DNA of 64,000 bases from Setophaga petechia (Eukaryota; Chordata; Aves; Passeriformes; Parulidae). The stretch covers positions 2,578,501-2,642,500 of the forward strand of contig JANCRA010000028.1 in the NCBI GenBank assembly GCA_024362935.1. Reading direction: 5' to 3'. Below the pieces are notes generated by a model, which saw nothing but the letters and a program-made list of their open reading frames with translations, did not search any database and was not told the DNA's origin. Both the position numbers and the translations under genes were made by a program. Below, one piece after another: positions 24,460 to 37,100 of this stretch; the stretch's first letter is position 1, and the number at the start of each line of letters is the position of its first letter.

Positions 24460-24700
24460 TGGCAGCCAAGGCCACTCACCCACGATTACAGGCTGACAAG
24501 CTTTGTCAATGCAATCTGCTGAACGCCGTGAGTGACAAGAGATCAATATTCCCCACTCTCATGGGTCATCACAGGTGACAGAGGTCTAAGTAATAAAACA
24601 GCCCTGTCTGCCTCCTCTAACTTAAATGCTTCCCCAGCCACAATATTTCTTTTTTGTCTGAGCGCCTCCAGCTAAATTCCTGGCGGATCGAAGCATCGGA
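24460..24700. promoter_or_regulatory. Candidate enhancer with a TGACAA inverted repeat
   Basis: TGACAAGCTTTGTCA at 24494-24508 has TGACAA arms inverted around GCT. The region also has TGTCAATGCAATC, GGTGACAG and retained CpGs (GAACGCCGTGAG, GGCGGATCGAAGCATCGG). TGACA is the core bound by TALE homeodomain proteins (MEIS, PREP, TGIF). Regulatory function is inferred. Confidence 0.3.
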
Positions 24701-27700
24701 TGGGCTGTGGGTTCTGAGGAATTGCAGCGTGCCAGGATTGATGCTGGCCCAGGAAGGCTCAGCAGGCTGGAGACACAGGCTCAAATAAATCACACACCAC
24801 CAGCTCAGTGCTGTAATCTGCCAGCACCAGGCCCTGTGGCAGCCTGGGGACACGACGAGGGTGTGGGGACCAAGTGTGGCATGGAGCCCCTGCCAGCCCC
24901 AATCAGCCTCCTGAAATATTCACAATAAAACCTCTCCTTCCCCTAATCTGTGAGCTGTCCTAGAAATCACTGGGAGGAAGTACATAAACTGGCATTCTGG
25001 TGTTGGCAGAAGACAAAGGTGCTGTGCTGCAAATCCTAGGGAAGTGCTGATGGGATTCAAGCTCATGGGGCTCCTGAGGCAGTGGGAAACACTGACCAGT
25101 GGGAAACACTGACCAGTGGGTCTCTAGAGCATGAAAAAACCCTCCTCCCTTCTGAACACTGCAAATGAGTGTGGAGGTTTTAAGGGAATCCCCTGCTCCA
25201 TTTCCAGTCACCCACCCCTGCCCTGGTGGGACCAGCAGTGATGGAATTGTTCTGTGCAGCTGTGCCACAGCCAACAGCCACAGAGAATCCCCTGATTTTC
25301 TAAACCCACACACTACCTCACCCTCAAATAACTTGTTTTACAGCTGTGTGCCAAGGAAGAGCTCATGTTTAAAAAAAAAAAAAAGCAGTGATTTACAGCT
25401 CAGAACCCAAATTTAAGGCAGATGAGGAAAACCCTCACGGTTTAGCCCTTAGGAAAATCCTGCCCCAATTCCTGCTGTCAATAATGATTATGGACACAAG
25501 CCATTGATGTCCATCTGGGATCTGAATGTTGTCCAGTTTTTTCAGATGTTTAGAACCAGCTTTCATTGGGAATAATCTCTTTAACCAAACAGCTTTGCAA
25601 ACACCACGTTTCACTACATTCCTGGGAGACAGGCAAGTGATACACACCAATTTATAGGGAATAAACGGAGACACAGAGCAGAGCCAGAGGCACAACTGGA
25701 CACAAAACCCCACGGGAATGTAATTTCACACTTTCAACTATGGACAACAAATATGTCCTGGAAGAGAGTCTCTTCTAGGGGAGGACTGTCAGTTGTGAAA
25801 TTCTGTTTAAACAGGTGGCAGGACGATGCTGTGTTGTTTGGAAATAATTGGGGCACTGTTTACACACCACTCTCATGATCTAAAACAGGATAAAAACACA
25901 CTATAATGCTCAAAATCTGTATTTTTACACAAGTTCATTCTTTTTCACTACAGAAGCAAACCAAAAAGCTAATTCTGCCTAAAACATGCATTTATTCTGC
26001 CAGTTATTTATATTAATTACAGAACTTTCCTAATTCAAAATAAGCAATCCAGTTCACCTACACCAGCGTGGTTTCCCCAGGTAAATGTCTGAGAACTGAA
26101 ATAATGTATCAGCAGTATTTTTTATCTGTGCATGGGACATTTCACCTGGAATGGCCTGAAACAGAAAAAAATAACCCAGCACATGGGATTATGTCAAAAA
26201 CCTTTAAAGGCTATCAATGAAATCATCTTCTGTCCAAGGGAAGCTGTGTTCTTTTTATGGCCAAGGAGAATAAATGGAGATGAGAACTCTGTAGCAACAT
26301 CTTCTGGAATACACAAAAGCAGATGAGGAAGCACATTTCCTAAAGAGAGACTGCCCTGACTCTTGGGATAAAATTAGATGTCTCATAAAGAAAAGGTCAA
26401 TGTTCTAATGCAGGATTTGGTTCTTTAACACACTTGACTAGTGGCCAACTCAACCAGCTGGACAAGCACTGGGGAAGAGCATGTGGGAAGGATCTATTTC
26501 AGACCAAAGTAATCTTTTTAGTCTCTAAATTCAGCTGATTTTCTGAATGATTAGCCTGGCTGTTCCCACATCCCTGCTGAGGCAAGGCTGCAGGACAGGA
26601 GCTGTGTCAGGGTGTGACAGCAGATGAACACAGCCAGCCTGGGCACAGCGTGGTGGCACTGGGGGCCATGGAGGGGAGGGCACACCAGAACAGAGCAAAG
26701 CCAGCCCAGCTCTGCCTGGGGCACAGGCAGCTGGGGGGACCCTGCCACACTTCAGGGCACAACTGCCCTCCTGCTGCTCCTGAAATGCCCATTTGACACT
26801 GCACTGTAGAGCTCTGCTAAGCCACACATTCCTCCTCACTCTGGAGTTTAGGTGCAGATACAACACACAAAAATTGGGTGAGACAGAAATAAAAACCTTG
26901 AAGCTTTATTTTTTCTCTCCACAACTTTACTGCTATTTTCTCCCAGTCAGCCATCCAGCTTTTTTTTTCCCCTTTGGCCTCAGAGGCTTTTGACTTTCTC
27001 TAGATATGACTCCAGAGTCATTTAAAAATAGACAATGAAAGCAGGATGGCTACAACGATCTGATAGCATCACATACAGCTCTTAACCTAATTTATTACTG
27101 ATGATGTAGTCATTAATGTACTCTGAACATGCACTATACACTCCTCTTTAATGAAAAAGTAGCTGGGGAAGCTCATCCAAGTTGCTTCAGAAAGTTGAGT
27201 CCCTAGAGGCTTACATGTCATCTACCCTTAGATTTATCCAAGGCTGAAGGAGATATTTTAAAACATATCTTCTTGTTATTCTTTTAAAAGCTAGTTCCCT
27301 TGATGCTGAGCCTTGAAAGTTTAGCAGCTCTTATTACCAGGAGTGAACTAAACTAAAGCAATTGGTGTAATGGTTGTTACACTGTGGGTACAACTCGCTT
27401 GCCATGTTCTCTTCTCATCCCCTTTCATCTCCAAGTGTTTATCTGAGCAGGAAAAGTTACTGCAATTTTTCTTCTCATCAGCAAGGAGAAAAAAAAAACC
27501 TGGCAAAACTAGACTGGGGAAAGCACAGGAAAAGGAACTATGGAAATAAAAGTCTTTGGGATAAATTCATAGAGTACTCTGGGAAGATAAGAGGAGCTGC
27601 AGAGACAGAAAGGCAGCACAGCCCTGTCCAGAGCTCCAGCAAGGATGGTCTGTAATTGGCTAACACTGACTAACAATGGAAAGGAACTTTTTAAAAGCCA

Positions 27701-28612
27701 TCAAGCTTCTTAAAAGCTTCTCTCCTCATGACCCCACTGATCTGCTGAAGGCCCTGGCTCCAGAAGCTCCCAGCACAGCCCAGGTCTGCAGCCATGGCCC
27801 TGGGATGATCCCATCCTTCAGAAATCCCACAGCAAGCTCAGGGCTCAGGGAATCATGAGCTGCAGTGCAACAGAAACAACTACTAGGGAAACACAAGGCT
27901 TCCTGGGGAATGAGTAGAAAAAAAAAATTAAAAACTCAACAAACCCAAAAATGTGACAGAAATATAAATCCTCTGTCCCAGAACCAAGGGTAGATCATGT
28001 CTCATGCAGTGAGTGAGAAGGCAAATTATTCTTTTGGAGAAGAATCAACCACAAGGAAAAACAAATGAACAACAGAGGAAATTAAGAGGTACCAGAGCCT
28101 GGAAAGTGCTCAGTGGGAAGTGCTGTGTCCATGTATCAGGCCTATAAATCATCCCTCTAACATGCTAACACCTGTAGAGGAACCACAGCTTTTCCTGCAA
28201 AGGAAAGAGCAACTGAGATTATCTGGATATGATGTTCCCTTTTGCATGCCAATTATGGAGCTAAAAGGCCAGCAGAAATATTTAAGATGAAGGAAGTCAA
28301 CACCTCTTCATTCCTGTCTGGTGAGCAGCTCTTCATACTTTTCATGCTTTATCAAATCTGGATCATGTCTGCCCAGGAAGGTTAAGTGCAGTCTAAGGTT
28401 TCCAGGTTAACTGCAGTGTAACTTTGTCAGCATTTCCACTCCTGTCTCTTTCTAAAGGATTTAAATACTCAAATCTAAATGTGTAACTCAAAGCCAGTTT
28501 CAACCTGCAGGATCCTAGGCTGGGGGCAACTTTTTTCCTTCTGTGGACACACAGCAAATTCTTACTATTCATTTATTTTAGCAGTTCTTTTCTTTCTTCC
28601 AAGGTGAAATAT
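24701..28612. other. Unique sequence, small local duplications only
   Basis: No exon, LTR or CR1 was recognised. A 19-bp word containing GTGGGAAACACTGACC is duplicated at about 25,079-25,117, and a run of about 14 A lies near 25,371. Open frames at 26,530-26,870 overlap on both strands in a GC-rich patch. Confidence 0.5.
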
Positions 28613-28844
28613 TGTGGGAAATCCAGGACTCCTGAACGACTGACCAATATGATCAAGCAGAAGCTGTTTATTACACAGACTTTTATAGATTCTACAAACT
28701 ACCAAGTACACACTTCTTGACTGGTACCTTTGTCTTGTTCCTTTGTTTTCTATTTCCATTTCTCAGTGTCTGTGATTGGTTACAGCCTAGGTGTTTCACA
28801 GTCTTCTGTTATCTAGTTCTTGAGTCTTGGTATTTGGTTTCTCA
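28613..28844 (-). mobile_element. 3' LTR of an endogenous retrovirus fragment
   Basis: On the minus strand the segment runs from TGAGAAACC to TTTCCCACA (232 bp). It has a CCAAT box (plus 28775-28779), a TATAAAA box (28681-28687) and an AATAAA poly(A) signal (28667-28672) in the right order and spacing. A purine tract (plus 28845-28858, reading AAGAAAGAAGAGGC on the minus strand) lies directly upstream, as expected for a polypurine tract primed next to a 3' LTR. The sequence is unrelated to family X. Confidence 0.7.
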
Positions 28845-29740
28845 GCCTCTTCTTTCTTAATTTAGCACAATTTATTTTAGTAGCCTTGATGAATTCCTGA
28901 GGCTTTGATAAACTTAGAAGCAGGCTGGCTGGTGCACACCATGCCTAACCCTTGCAAAGACAAAGATCAGGTTATTTTGAGGGTAGGGGCTCGGACATGA
29001 TGCAGTCCAGGCAGACTCCACCCCTGCCTGCAGGCTTTGTCCTTTGTGAAAGCCTTTGCAGTGACTGCTCCGGGCTGGAGGAATCCTCTGTCCTGCTGGA
29101 ATCCTCTCTGCTGACACCAGAAGGACCATTCCATGAGCTGTGGTAGCCTAAATGCCTTTCAGGCTGTGTTTACCTAAGATAGCATTATCTGAACGTGGGT
29201 ATTTGTGATCCAATTCACCTGGAGCACCCTCCATCCTACAGGGAGAAGACAAGGACGTCCCATATGGTGGCAAGGTAGAAAATCTCCTCCAATGCAAAGC
29301 ACCTCTGACCTCTGGGATAATAAATTCGTCTGCAAATGACTGGGCAAAGTCCTGGAGCCTGTGTGCAGGGAAGATAAACAGCCCTCTTTGTCCTCGGGGC
29401 CAGAAGTGGCCATTGTATGGAGCTGGCCCAAAGGATTAGTGCTGCCATGATTATTTGTGTTATATGAGCTATTTCAGGAGCTAATTGACCCCAGCACAAA
29501 AGCGGGGTGAGAAAGGCTTTTGTAGCTAATAGAATGAGCAATACAGAAAAGGGTAAGGTGCTTTGAGCAATTGGGCCACAGCACACAGACACTGAGTCAG
29601 TTTTAGCTGACAGCATCAAGCAGGGCAATCTAATCTCCCCAGTTAGCACTAAATCAGCCTGGTATAAATGAGCCTGTGACAGAACACGGAGAAACGGGAC
29701 TTGCTAAAAGGATAACTGAGGATAACTGCCTTGTGAAGCA
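28845..29740 (-). mobile_element. Possible internal 3' region of the same retroviral fragment
   Basis: If the polypurine tract is real, sequence upstream on the minus strand should be the 3' internal part of the provirus. It holds a 137-codon minus-strand frame (29,236-29,649) with two or more hydrophobic stretches (around residues 30-50 and 63-80), but I cannot assign it to env or any other family. AAATAT occurs just outside both ends (28607-28612 and 29742-29747), one base offset from a CA end at 29740. That may mark a target duplication of a 1.1-kb unit or be chance. No 5' LTR, gag or pol was seen. Confidence 0.35.
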
Positions 29741-30098
29741 TAAATATTGAAGATGTTCAGAACTCTTCACTGCTCCAGCTAAGCATGCCTGGCAAGAGCT
29801 GTGCAGGCAGAGCTGTTGGACACTCAGAGCTCTGCTTTTGGAGGACAAATGTCAGTATTACAGAAGGTATTCTGAAATTATAGATATATGTTCCCTCCTT
29901 CCTTCCCTCTCTTGAGTGCTTAATGGCAGGGGAAAGTATTGACACTGAGAAACTGATGGGACACTTCAAACATTAAATCATAAAGCAACAACAACAAAAA
30001 TCAAAGCCATTTTCTCCAGGATGACAGGCATGAGGAGGAGGATGGGCTATGGCTGTAGTGTACAATTATCCTAAAATAAACTACCAGCCTCTAAATTC
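29741..30098. other. Unique sequence, nothing recognised
   Basis: AT-rich DNA between the retroviral fragment and the short CR1 insertion. An ACAACAACAA tract lies near 29,990. Confidence 0.45.
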
Positions 30099-30160
30099 AC
30101 TTGTGAAGAATCATGGAATCATTATGGTTGGAAAAGACCTCTAAGATACTTGTGAAGAAT
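30099..30160 (-). mobile_element. Very short CR1 insertion with a 13-bp target duplication
   Basis: ACTTGTGAAGAAT occurs at 30099-30111 and again at 30148-30160. Between them lie 36 bp (CATGGAATCATTATGG, then TTGGAAAAGACCTCTAAGA) that read as the complement of the extreme CR1 3' end. The simplest reading is a severely 5'-truncated CR1 retroposition. Confidence 0.65.
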
Positions 30161-31276
30161 TATGTATTTAAGGGGGGAAAGTGAAGCTGAATTTAGAACT
30201 GAACATATTTTTTTTGGCATTTAGTCACAACTCAGCAAAGCCTGTTTTATCTCAAATTCAGAGCTAACCAGAATAAAGGATACAGTGAAAAAATTAAATC
30301 GCCCTGACCTTTCTAAAGCCACTAGAAAAGCTGCTGCAACAAAATGCATTACAAATTCTGCACTAAATAGGGTGCACAAGAGAACACAGCCTTGTAAATA
30401 TGCAACAGAAGAGAAATAATCATATTCATCATTTATTTATTGAACCTACATGGACCCCCTCACTGCACTATCCGAGGCCACCACAGGCATAAAGGAATTA
30501 AACAGCACAAAATCCCAGCCAGGAAAAGCAGAATTTATAGGTGCTTCACAAATGGGGTAATGAGGCAGAGAAAAGAGAAGGTCTCTGTGGACAGACTGAG
30601 CCTAAAGCAGAGACAAAGTCAATCCAGTGTCCCCTGAGCCAACACACTTTAGTGCAGGATTATTATTCCCTTCATGTGTTTCATCAGTGCCCATGCCCAG
30701 CAGGAGCTCCCTGCCCAAACGTGTCCCAGCTTTTCCATGGAGCAAAAGGATTTCCAGACCTTTCTGCTGTCTTACAGCAACATCCTGAGGCTCAGCAGGA
30801 GAGGACGTGGCAGCCCCATGGCAGGGCCATGTCACTGTGCTGCCCAGTGTCCCCCTGCCCTCTGGCACCCCTTTGGCCCAGGACACCACCCCTGGTGTTC
30901 CAGAATGTTCCCCAGGGAGGAATGCTCACACCCAAGGTCTGCACCTACAGCTCAGGGCCAGCAAATGGATGCTTTGACTGGAGCCAAGAACCCCCACACC
31001 TCAGGGGCACAGGCACCTCTGAGCACAGCCTGTGAGTGTGGAATCTGATCTTCTTCTTGCCAGGGTTGAGATTAAATGTGCCAGATGGTATTTCTTACTC
31101 AGCAGTGTTTTCCTGGGGGTCAGTGCCTGTCAGCACAGAAAATCTCAAGTTCTCAATAACCAGGGATCCAACAGGTGAGTGCACAGGGCTGGGGAGCACT
31201 TGGAACACAACCTCACCTGTCCCACACCACCAGCTCTGTGTGCAGCCACAGCAACCAGCACTGACAACCCTGAGGC
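30161..31276. other. Unique sequence, nothing recognised
   Basis: AT-rich to 30,650, then GC-richer with overlapping open frames on both strands (164 codons plus, 95 codons minus). No domain was recognised. Confidence 0.45.
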
Positions 31277-32009
31277 TGTGGGGCTTTGAAGTTACCTTGT
31301 AATTGATTTTAATCATCTTACACAGAACTGTCTTAGGCTGGGGCTGTGTTCTGTCCCCATGTGTCAGAGCTGGGGCAGTTCTCTGCTGTTCTTGGGGCAG
31401 TTTTTTCTTTCTCTCTCCCACAGCCAATCCTCCCTGCAGGAGATCTCTGCTGTCCATGGCCACTGAGTGTCCCTGCAGGGCTGATCCAATTCCCCCATCC
31501 CATGGGGAGATGCTGTGCCCAGGGCAGGAGCCAAGCATTCCTACCTGGATCCAAGCTGAGCCTGGCCCAGCACAGCAGCCTTTGCCCCCTGCACTGCCAG
31601 AGGAGCAGCTTTCTGCTGCCCTGCATGGCCAGAGGGAGCCCAGGCCCATCTGCAGCAGCCCTGGAGCTGCAGAGGAAAACTCCCCCCTTGTGCAGGATCC
31701 CTGCTGCAGCAGAACCACAGCTGGCACTGCAGGAGGGCTGAGCCCCCCTGGGATGGGGCTGGGACACCACCCTGGCACACAGGGGGCAGGGCATGGGCTG
31801 ACTCTGGCAGTGGTTTGTTCTCTTTTTTGTACTATTGCATTTGTATTTTAAATTTTCCTAGAAAAGAACTGTTATTCCTATTCCCATATCTTTGCCTGAG
31901 AGCCCCTTAGTTTCAAATTTATCATGATTTGGAGGAGGGGGTTTACATTTTCCATTTCAGGGGAGGCTCCTGTCCTCCTCAGCAGACCCCTGGCTGCTCA
32001 AACCCGACA
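31277..32009 (+). mobile_element. Long solo LTR, degraded
   Basis: The segment runs from about TGTGGGGCTTTGAAG to CTCAAACCCGACA and matches, from memory, a songbird LTR family with a GC-rich central part. The poly(A) region reads TAGAAAAGAACTGTTATTCC, where AATAAAGAACTG would be expected, so the signal has decayed. Open frames of 227 codons (minus) and 182 codons (plus) lie in the GC-rich centre and are not retroviral genes. No target duplication was found and the 5' edge is uncertain. Confidence 0.65.
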
Positions 32010-33229
32010 GGAGCCGTGGGCTCTGAGCCTGGGCTGTGTTCAGGAGCCCCCAGGTGGGTGGTGAGCACACCTGCCTTGGCACCCACAGCTCCACTGAGCT
32101 GAATGCCCTGCTCAGGGACAAAGCACAGATGCAAGGGTTAAAGTCACCCATTGCTCCTGGCCTCTGCAAACAATGCAAACCTACTTAGCTGAGGTAATGT
32201 TTTAAGCACACTTATTTCCATGAAGCAAATCCAGTGTGTAATTCCAGGATTAGTCCAGAAACTAAGAAGCTTTCAGTTTTAGCAAAGTTAGTTTCCATTT
32301 CAAAGTTTAGTTGGGCCTTAGAAGTTAATCAAAACACAGGATTTCACAGTTGCACATACACTTGTTATAAGCAGAGAAATCACCAAATTAAAATACAATT
32401 GTGATGCTGAGAGAGGATTCTTTAGCATTTCCTTTTATTCAAATAGATGAGGAGCAAAGAACAGGACAGGAGGAGTTAGTACAAACATGCAGGTACATCA
32501 CTGACACTGCAATCCTTATGGGAGATGTTTTACAGGCCATGAGACTTGTAAAAATCTACCAAGATAAAAAAATATCTATTTTAATACTTCTGTAGGCATT
32601 AATACCTCTACAGACCTTAGACAATAATGAGAAAATCTAAGGAGGCTCCTCCAGAGCACCAACATGTGTATGAACCTCAACCTTCAGGAGGGAGGAGGGA
32701 AAGAACCAAAGCTGGATTTATCTTAAACTAGGTATAATCCAAGAAATACCACATCTGGTTAAAATAAAAATGCCTCAGGTTCAATGTTAAAGCTAGCACA
32801 TTCATAAAAATTAAAGGTCTGCTATTTTTGTGTATCCTTCTATAATAACTTCAACTTTTAAAAGAACACAGCCATGAGCACATCTTCCATTCCCTTAAAC
32901 TTTTCACAGTACTACTAGAAAGAAATGGGATACTCTGACTAAATTTAAAAAGAGTATTGATGTGTATCCAAAACAACTGAAGCACTACTTATAATCTCAT
33001 TTTAAGCAAAGAAATAATTAATGTTCAAGTCCAAACACCCTCATGGACCAGGGGGGCTGTTGGGAGCAAGGTAGGACTGTCAGTGTTTGGGAGCACAGGC
33101 CCTGTGCTCATGAGGGGGCAGTTTATAAAGGGTTAATCAAGCAGACATAAAGGACAGTGTAGCAATACAAATATTACAGATGGGAACTTCACAAGGATGG
33201 GTGTAGTGCTTGTAGTTCTCTTTCTGAAG
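32010..33229. other. Unique AT-rich sequence, nothing recognised
   Basis: Single-copy-looking DNA with short open frames only. Confidence 0.5.
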
Positions 33230-33350
33230 TGCTCACACACTTTAAACATCCCTCTAAAAACAGTGATACGGTAAACGTTGAATTGAGTGACGAGGGTAAA
33301 AAAATAACGGAAAAATTAAGCATCTATTCTTGAGTCACTTACTGATGTCC
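33230..33350. other. Small candidate conserved element
   Basis: AT-rich DNA that keeps CpGs (GATACGGTAAACGTTG, GTGACGAGGG, AATAACGG) and ends with TTGAGTCACTTAC. The contrast with CpG-poor flanks suggests constraint. The call is inference only. Confidence 0.25.
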
Positions 33351-33889
33351 TACAGGCCATTTCTTCAGTGAATTCACATTTATTGGCCTACAACTCCCCA
33401 AAGAGCAGATCTGGCAGGGGAAGGAGCCAACTGCTACTGCTCTGCTCTCACCAGGGAGCTCAGGGTGCTCCACCACAGCAAATAACGCTCCTGTGCTTGC
33501 GAGCTTTCCTGCAAGCTGCAAAGGACCCGGCTCATTTCAGCTGCAGGCAGTGTAAGAATTTTGGGGAAGGCCTTTCTCCTCTGTGCTGAGGCTGCAGGCT
33601 GCTCTCCACTCCACACTGCATTTTTCTCTGCACGAAGGTTCTGCTTTCTGAGGAGCTCAAGCCCTTAATGGCAGGTTACACGAGGTTCCTAACGATTTTC
33701 CATCCTCCTCCCAGCTGCCTCGATTCCATGGGATAAAGCTGCCTTGGCCCTAAGCAGGGCTGGTTCAGGCTCCCTTTAATTGTGCCCTGTCCAACACTGA
33801 GCTCTGCTGTGTTCCCAACTGCTCCCTGTGTGCCTGGAAATCAAAGGTACAAATGCACACTGCACGGAATGGCTTACATTAGTGCCATT
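33351..33889. other. Unique sequence, nothing recognised
   Basis: Mixed-composition DNA with short frames overlapping on both strands. Confidence 0.4.
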
Positions 33890-34165
33890 AATTCCTGCTC
33901 TCAGCATAATCCTTCATCTGGGAGTTATTCCAAAACATAGGAGTTAATGACACTAATATAAACCATCCCAATGTAGCATGTGTTTCTTTAGCTTTTATTC
34001 CCATGACTAAATGTCTTTTTAATGCACTTTTATTTACCGTGATGGAAATAGTTTTTCCTGCTTTACTCCATCCCAAGTCTGGCTCTGTCACATTAACCCT
34101 TTTCTGGGCAAGGCTCTGTAGATGTATTTCCCATTATGACTCCCAAATTAAAACCTTCTGCTGGC
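33890..34165. other. Candidate conserved non-coding element
   Basis: AT-rich sequence with GCATGTGTTTCTTTAG, TTTTTAATGCACTTTTATTT, ACCGTGATGG and CCCATTATGACTCC. It has no repeats. The call is inference from texture. Confidence 0.22.
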
Positions 34166-37100
34166 ATTCCAGCAGAGCATTTCCACCAGCTGGGAGTGCT
34201 GATGGCAGCCCTGCACAGAGGGATGGTGATGGCCCTGCAGGCTCTGCAGTCTCCTGGAACACGGTGCCCAGGGCTGGCACGCCTGGCACGGGGTACAGAA
34301 ATGCTTTGGGATGAAGGAACAGAGCTGCAGAGAGGCTCTGCCCTCCTGGTGCACAACAGCCCTGGCTCTGCTCCCTGCTGACACCTCTACCCAGCCAGGG
34401 AAGCAGGGAGTGAAGTGCCTCTGGATTTTCTCAGAGGTGTGAAATACAGGCAGAGGGGGGAAGTGGATTTAGAGGTATGGAGACAAATACTGCTGCTCCC
34501 CAAAGACAGTGTGCAGAAATTCCTGCTGAACAAATGGTCTTTCTCTGGAGGAAGTGGATGAGGAAGGAAAAAGCACATAAAAGAAGTAATGAAAAGAAAG
34601 CAGAGTACATTATTTCGTCTCCGTTCTGCTTTCCCTTCACTCCACAGTCACCTCCCAAAGCAGAGCCCATCCTGTTCTTGGCCTTCTAAGCTGGAGTAAC
34701 TTTAATGTTCACAACATTTTCCTTTTCTTTTTTTCCTTTTTTTTTTCAAATTTATAACTTTTAGAATTAGGGCTTTCTAATCCCTTTGTATTCTCTTATG
34801 TCCTCCTTCACTGCTGCTGAGCACAGGGCAGGGGAGGAAGAGCAGGTAGGAGAGGAAGGACTGAAAAAAGGCTGAGAACTAAAACAAAAGCAATTTTCCT
34901 CTGAACAGTACATTAACAAACAAAGCATAAACACTCTGAAATGTTCAGTTCTGCCTTCCAGTTTACCTAATGCTGCTCAGTACGTAATCTCCTTTTTAAA
35001 GCCTTTAAAAGGAAATATAGAGAGCCATCCTTAAACCATCCTCAGGGATTTTCTAGAATGATTCCACGAAGGAAATACCTTCCTGCAGTGACACTGCACT
35101 GCATTAGCCCAGCAATTCAGCAGACAGCACTTCTCCAGAGTTACACAGTGTATAAATACAGGGCATATGAGCAGCATAAACATGGGACACTTGCCAAAAC
35201 ATAATTCTGTTTCGAAAATCTGAGACTGTATCTGAGATGTTCAAAGAGTCATAAATAATGCCGGGGGACCAGCTGCCCCCAGAAGTCAACAGGCTCAGGC
35301 CTAATAGATGGATTTCAATAAATTCAGGCTAAATCCTTACCACAGAAGATGTCTATTGATACCTTCTGCTAAGACTTCAAAAAGCACAAAAGTGTTTTGA
35401 GGCTCTGACTTTTTATTATCGAAGAGATCCATTTCAAAAAATTTCTCTATTAAGTAAATTCCTCCATCTGATTAGTTTCTTACAGTACAGATCATTTACC
35501 CTTGGGTTTAGATTTGAAGCGTGAGAGGTTGAGCCTGAGATTTTTGTGGGGAACGGGGAGATTAAGGATAAGTAAGTTTTTAATTTAAATAGAAAATGTT
35601 TTGAGTATTAACTGGTTGATCTGAAGGTTCAACGATGAGCGCTGTAGGCAAAGTCTTGTTCTTTGGCACAGACACCCCTGAGGGGAGGGGGAACTCAGAG
35701 GGAGGGCAGGAATGCAAACCTCTAAACATCACAGATCTGTCACCACAACCACCAGAAAATCAGTTAGCATCAGTATGATTTTAATTTTGGCAGCGAGATA
35801 ATAAAGCCACAGTGAGGGTGAGCACAGTGAATTCTGACAGAAAATGAGAGGAACAAAGAAAAAGATGTGAAAGTAAATCTAGTTATTCTAGAAAAGCAAT
35901 CTTGGCTACAGAAGTTAATGATAAAAACATGCATTTCTACTCAAGTGGTTTTCTCTTACCCATTAGAAGTTAAAATGGAACCAGCTCAAAAGAAACAGCC
36001 CTTGTTAAGAACATGCCATCATGAACATTCACAGGCATTTAGCTTCAGTAAAGCTCCCCTGGTCTGGAGAGGGCTCTGTCCCTCATCCAAGGCAAGCCTG
36101 GCACAAGGGGAGGTGGTGATTCCTCACCCACAGGGCCTGGCCTTTGCTGGCAGCTCTTTGTGCCAGGCAGAAGCAGCAGTGAAAAGAGATAAATATAATA
36201 AAAAGCAGGTTTGAATTATTCAGCCCAAGATATTAGCTCTCCTTCCAGCCCCTGTGCCACTGCAGCTCCAGCACTGCCAGAGCTGTGTGGGGCACTCAGC
36301 TGAGCTGCCCCTGCCTGCAGTGGGCAAAACCAAAACCAGCTGATAACCAGAGAGAGCTGATAACCAGAGAACCAGCACAGAAGACTGACTGCAAACATCC
36401 AGACTGTATTTTTAATGATTTTTTTGATGCCATGAAAGGAGGATGAAGGATTTAACACCACCATGAAGCTCAGTTTATTTAACCTTGGGCAGTGCAGCAA
36501 TGCCTGAGATGCCAAAGCTCCAGGTGGGCAGCAGAGACATCTCCTTTTGGTGAGTGCAAAATGACTTTGTGACTCCTTCTGACCACCAGGCAAATTGTTC
36601 CAGCTCTCCTGCTGTTGCAATTTGAGGGTTTGCAGTGCTTCCTTTCCAAGAACCATTTGGGAGCAATATAAATGGTGACCTCCTTTGGAAGGAAGATGCA
36701 ACCTGTAACAAAGGTCTCATCAGCCTCCAGTGGGGACACAGGCTCACGAGCCTCTGTGGGACACTGGAAATCTCTCCCTTCAAAATTAACAAAGAGCCTT
36801 GTGACACTGTGCAGTGAATTACCCTTCCTGGATTCTTGGGACCACAGTTCTGGACTTCTCAGAAAATAAAACTTTCAACAGAATAAATGAAAAGCCTCAA
36901 TCCAAACTCACACAAGCACTTCTGGGTTTTCTTTTTGGGGCCAAACAAATTAGAACCAAGACTGTATTTGCCTGCTAAGGACCAGGAGTCACTGGAAAGA
37001 GCAAAGGAGCAAACTGGGAGCTTGGAATACCACGTGCATGGGTAACAAATATTCCTTTGGCTTCACCCACAGCTCAGTATTTTCCCTGGAGAGGGCAGTC

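Noticed and set aside
31095..31851. 227-codon minus and 182-codon plus frames
   Set aside because: They lie largely in the GC-rich body of a degraded LTR and do not resemble gag, pol or env.
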